From: BOG-908 sp965198915
GTDB lineage: Bacteria > Pseudomonadota > Alphaproteobacteria > Acetobacterales > Acetobacteraceae
DNA: 64,000 nt
Assembly: GCA_965198915.1 (NCBI GenBank)
Contig: CBDAQC010000001.1
Location: 434,001-498,000, forward strand
Direction: 5' to 3'
Shown: piece after piece, positions 63,272 to 64,000 of the stretch
How positions within the stretch are numbered: position 1 is the stretch's first letter
How the letters are laid out: each line of letters opens with the position of its first letter
Notes under the pieces: generated by a model
Database searches by the model: none
What the model was told of the DNA's origin: nothing
What the model saw: only the letters and a program-made list of their open reading frames with translations
Made by a program: the position numbers and the translations under genes

Positions 63272-63972
63272 CCTGCTTCAGCCGCAGGGAAGCTGTAATC
63301 GCTCCAATGCTGCAGCTTCGAAGAACTTTCCCATGCTGCGACACACCTGATGTGGGCTGACGCAAGCGGGCAGGCGGCCACAACGAAGCTAAAGGGCTGG
63401 CTCGCCTCGTGCCGCTGTAGTCTACCAATCGGTTTGCGGCAGCCGCAGAGTTCTCCATAAAGGAAAGCAGGTCGACGCCCGACCGGCGCTCGAGTAACGT
63501 AAGACCCCGCCGCGCTCAGTGCGCCGGCTGGAAGCCACCCGATAGTGAGGATCAGGCATGGCGGACCTCCATCGGTGCGCGGGACTGCTTCGTCAACGAT
63601 AGCTGCGACTTCCTTGATGGTGACCGGCTCGGTGACGGTTCGAGAATAGGCATTACTTGATCTCGCCCACCGGCGTGTCGCTCCGGCCCCCAGGCTGTTC
63701 CGCTCGAGCCCTTGCCCGGACCGCGCTCTCGGCATAGGCGCAGTTCGCCGGCAGCGAGGCTGGTGGCGTTCCATCACCACGAACCCGGTTTGCTCCAGGC
63801 AGCGCACCAGAAAGGAGGCTGTGATCCTCCCTGTGATCTCCCCAGCTAGCTTGAAGTGTTTCCGGCCGTCGAAGCGCAGGCGTGCGACACGGCTTGCTTC
63901 AGCTCGGCAGAGGTGACCGGGAGTAGCGTGGTGGCGGATTGTTCGTCCATACCTTAAGCTCGGCAAGAACAA
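63229..63972 (-). CDS. Hypothetical protein
   Basis: 247 residues from TTG 63972; the frame is also open to the window end, so the true start may lie outside. The first 70 residues look real (VARLRFDGRKHFKLAGEITGRITASFLVRCLEQTGFVVMER). The middle has TVTEPVTIKEVAAIVDEAV; the rest is less convincing and may be read through decayed sequence. No family recognised. Confidence 0.35.
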   Translation of the reverse strand: MFLPSLRYGRTIRHHATPGHLCRAEASRVARLRFDGRKHFKLAGEITGRITASFLVRCLEQTGFVVMERHQPRCRRTAPMPRARSGQGLERNSLGAGATRRWARSSNAYSRTVTEPVTIKEVAAIVDEAVPRTDGGPPCLILTIGWLPAGALSAAGSYVTRAPVGRRPAFLYGELCGCRKPIGRLQRHEASQPFSFVVAACPLASAHIRCVAAWESSSKLQHWSDYSFPAAEAGYKDAPLFTSPFSM

Positions 63973-64000
63973 AGAAGAACAAGGCCGAACTTTCAGACCT

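Noticed and set aside
1..64000. CRISPR arrays, tRNA and rRNA genes
   Set aside because: No regularly spaced repeats, cloverleaf-type sequences or rRNA signatures were seen by eye; a covariance-model search would settle it.

Overview
The window is high-GC DNA from a Gram-negative bacterium, most likely an alphaproteobacterium. Evidence for Gram-negative: two TonB-dependent receptors, a TonB protein and an RND pump. The guess of Acetobacteraceae/Rhodospirillales rests on weaker signs: GGGGC-type intergenic hairpins, a YncE/phosphatase fusion, an IS66 remnant, and small proteins with an AFHxAC motif. No rRNA, tRNA or CRISPR array was seen. The replicon type cannot be told.

Layout. 1-4.6 kb: heavy-metal RND pump (cut by the window edge) and its adaptor. 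6-9.1 kb: HxlR regulator with an EmrA/EmrB-type efflux pair. 9.5-12.6 kb: TonB-dependent receptor overlapping a TonB-like gene. 13-17.7 kb: a two-component system and a large secreted YncE-propeller/phosphoesterase. 18-19.6 kb: TPR sulfotransferase. 20-21.8 kb: a broken AbrB/PIN toxin-antitoxin pair, then a lambda-R-like endolysin gene overlapping a gene for a small exported protein. 22-35.4 kb: a catabolic block for a CoA-activated substrate. It holds two SDRs, an acyl-CoA ligase, a cyclase-family hydrolase, an acyl-CoA thioesterase, a thiolase, an alpha/beta hydrolase, a double-TetR regulator, a TonB-dependent receptor and a GPH-type transporter. It ends in remnants of a PQQ dehydrogenase and a secreted hydrolase.

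36-64 kb is accessory DNA, gene-poor and full of broken genes. It contains a DUF5681 gene next to a ParB-methyltransferase fusion (38-41 kb); a c-di-GMP pair, one cyclase and one EAL phosphodiesterase (46-49.6 kb); a conserved-motif protein of unknown role (50-51.4 kb); and a 1021-residue beta-helix/RTX-like surface protein (53.3-56.4 kb). A protein with two choice-of-anchor-P-type domains lies at 58.7-60.1 kb, and remnants of IS3 and IS66 elements lie at 60-62.1 kb. A 328-bp repeat occurs twice (56.6 and 60.7 kb). Three intact members and one broken member of one small helical protein family lie at 44, 45, 58 and 63 kb.

Working together: the catabolic block looks self-contained (uptake, activation, beta-oxidation-like steps, regulation). 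The c-di-GMP pair next to the beta-helix protein suggests control of attachment, which is inference. Many genes in the accessory part carry single-base frameshifts, so either the region is decaying or the assembly has indel errors.
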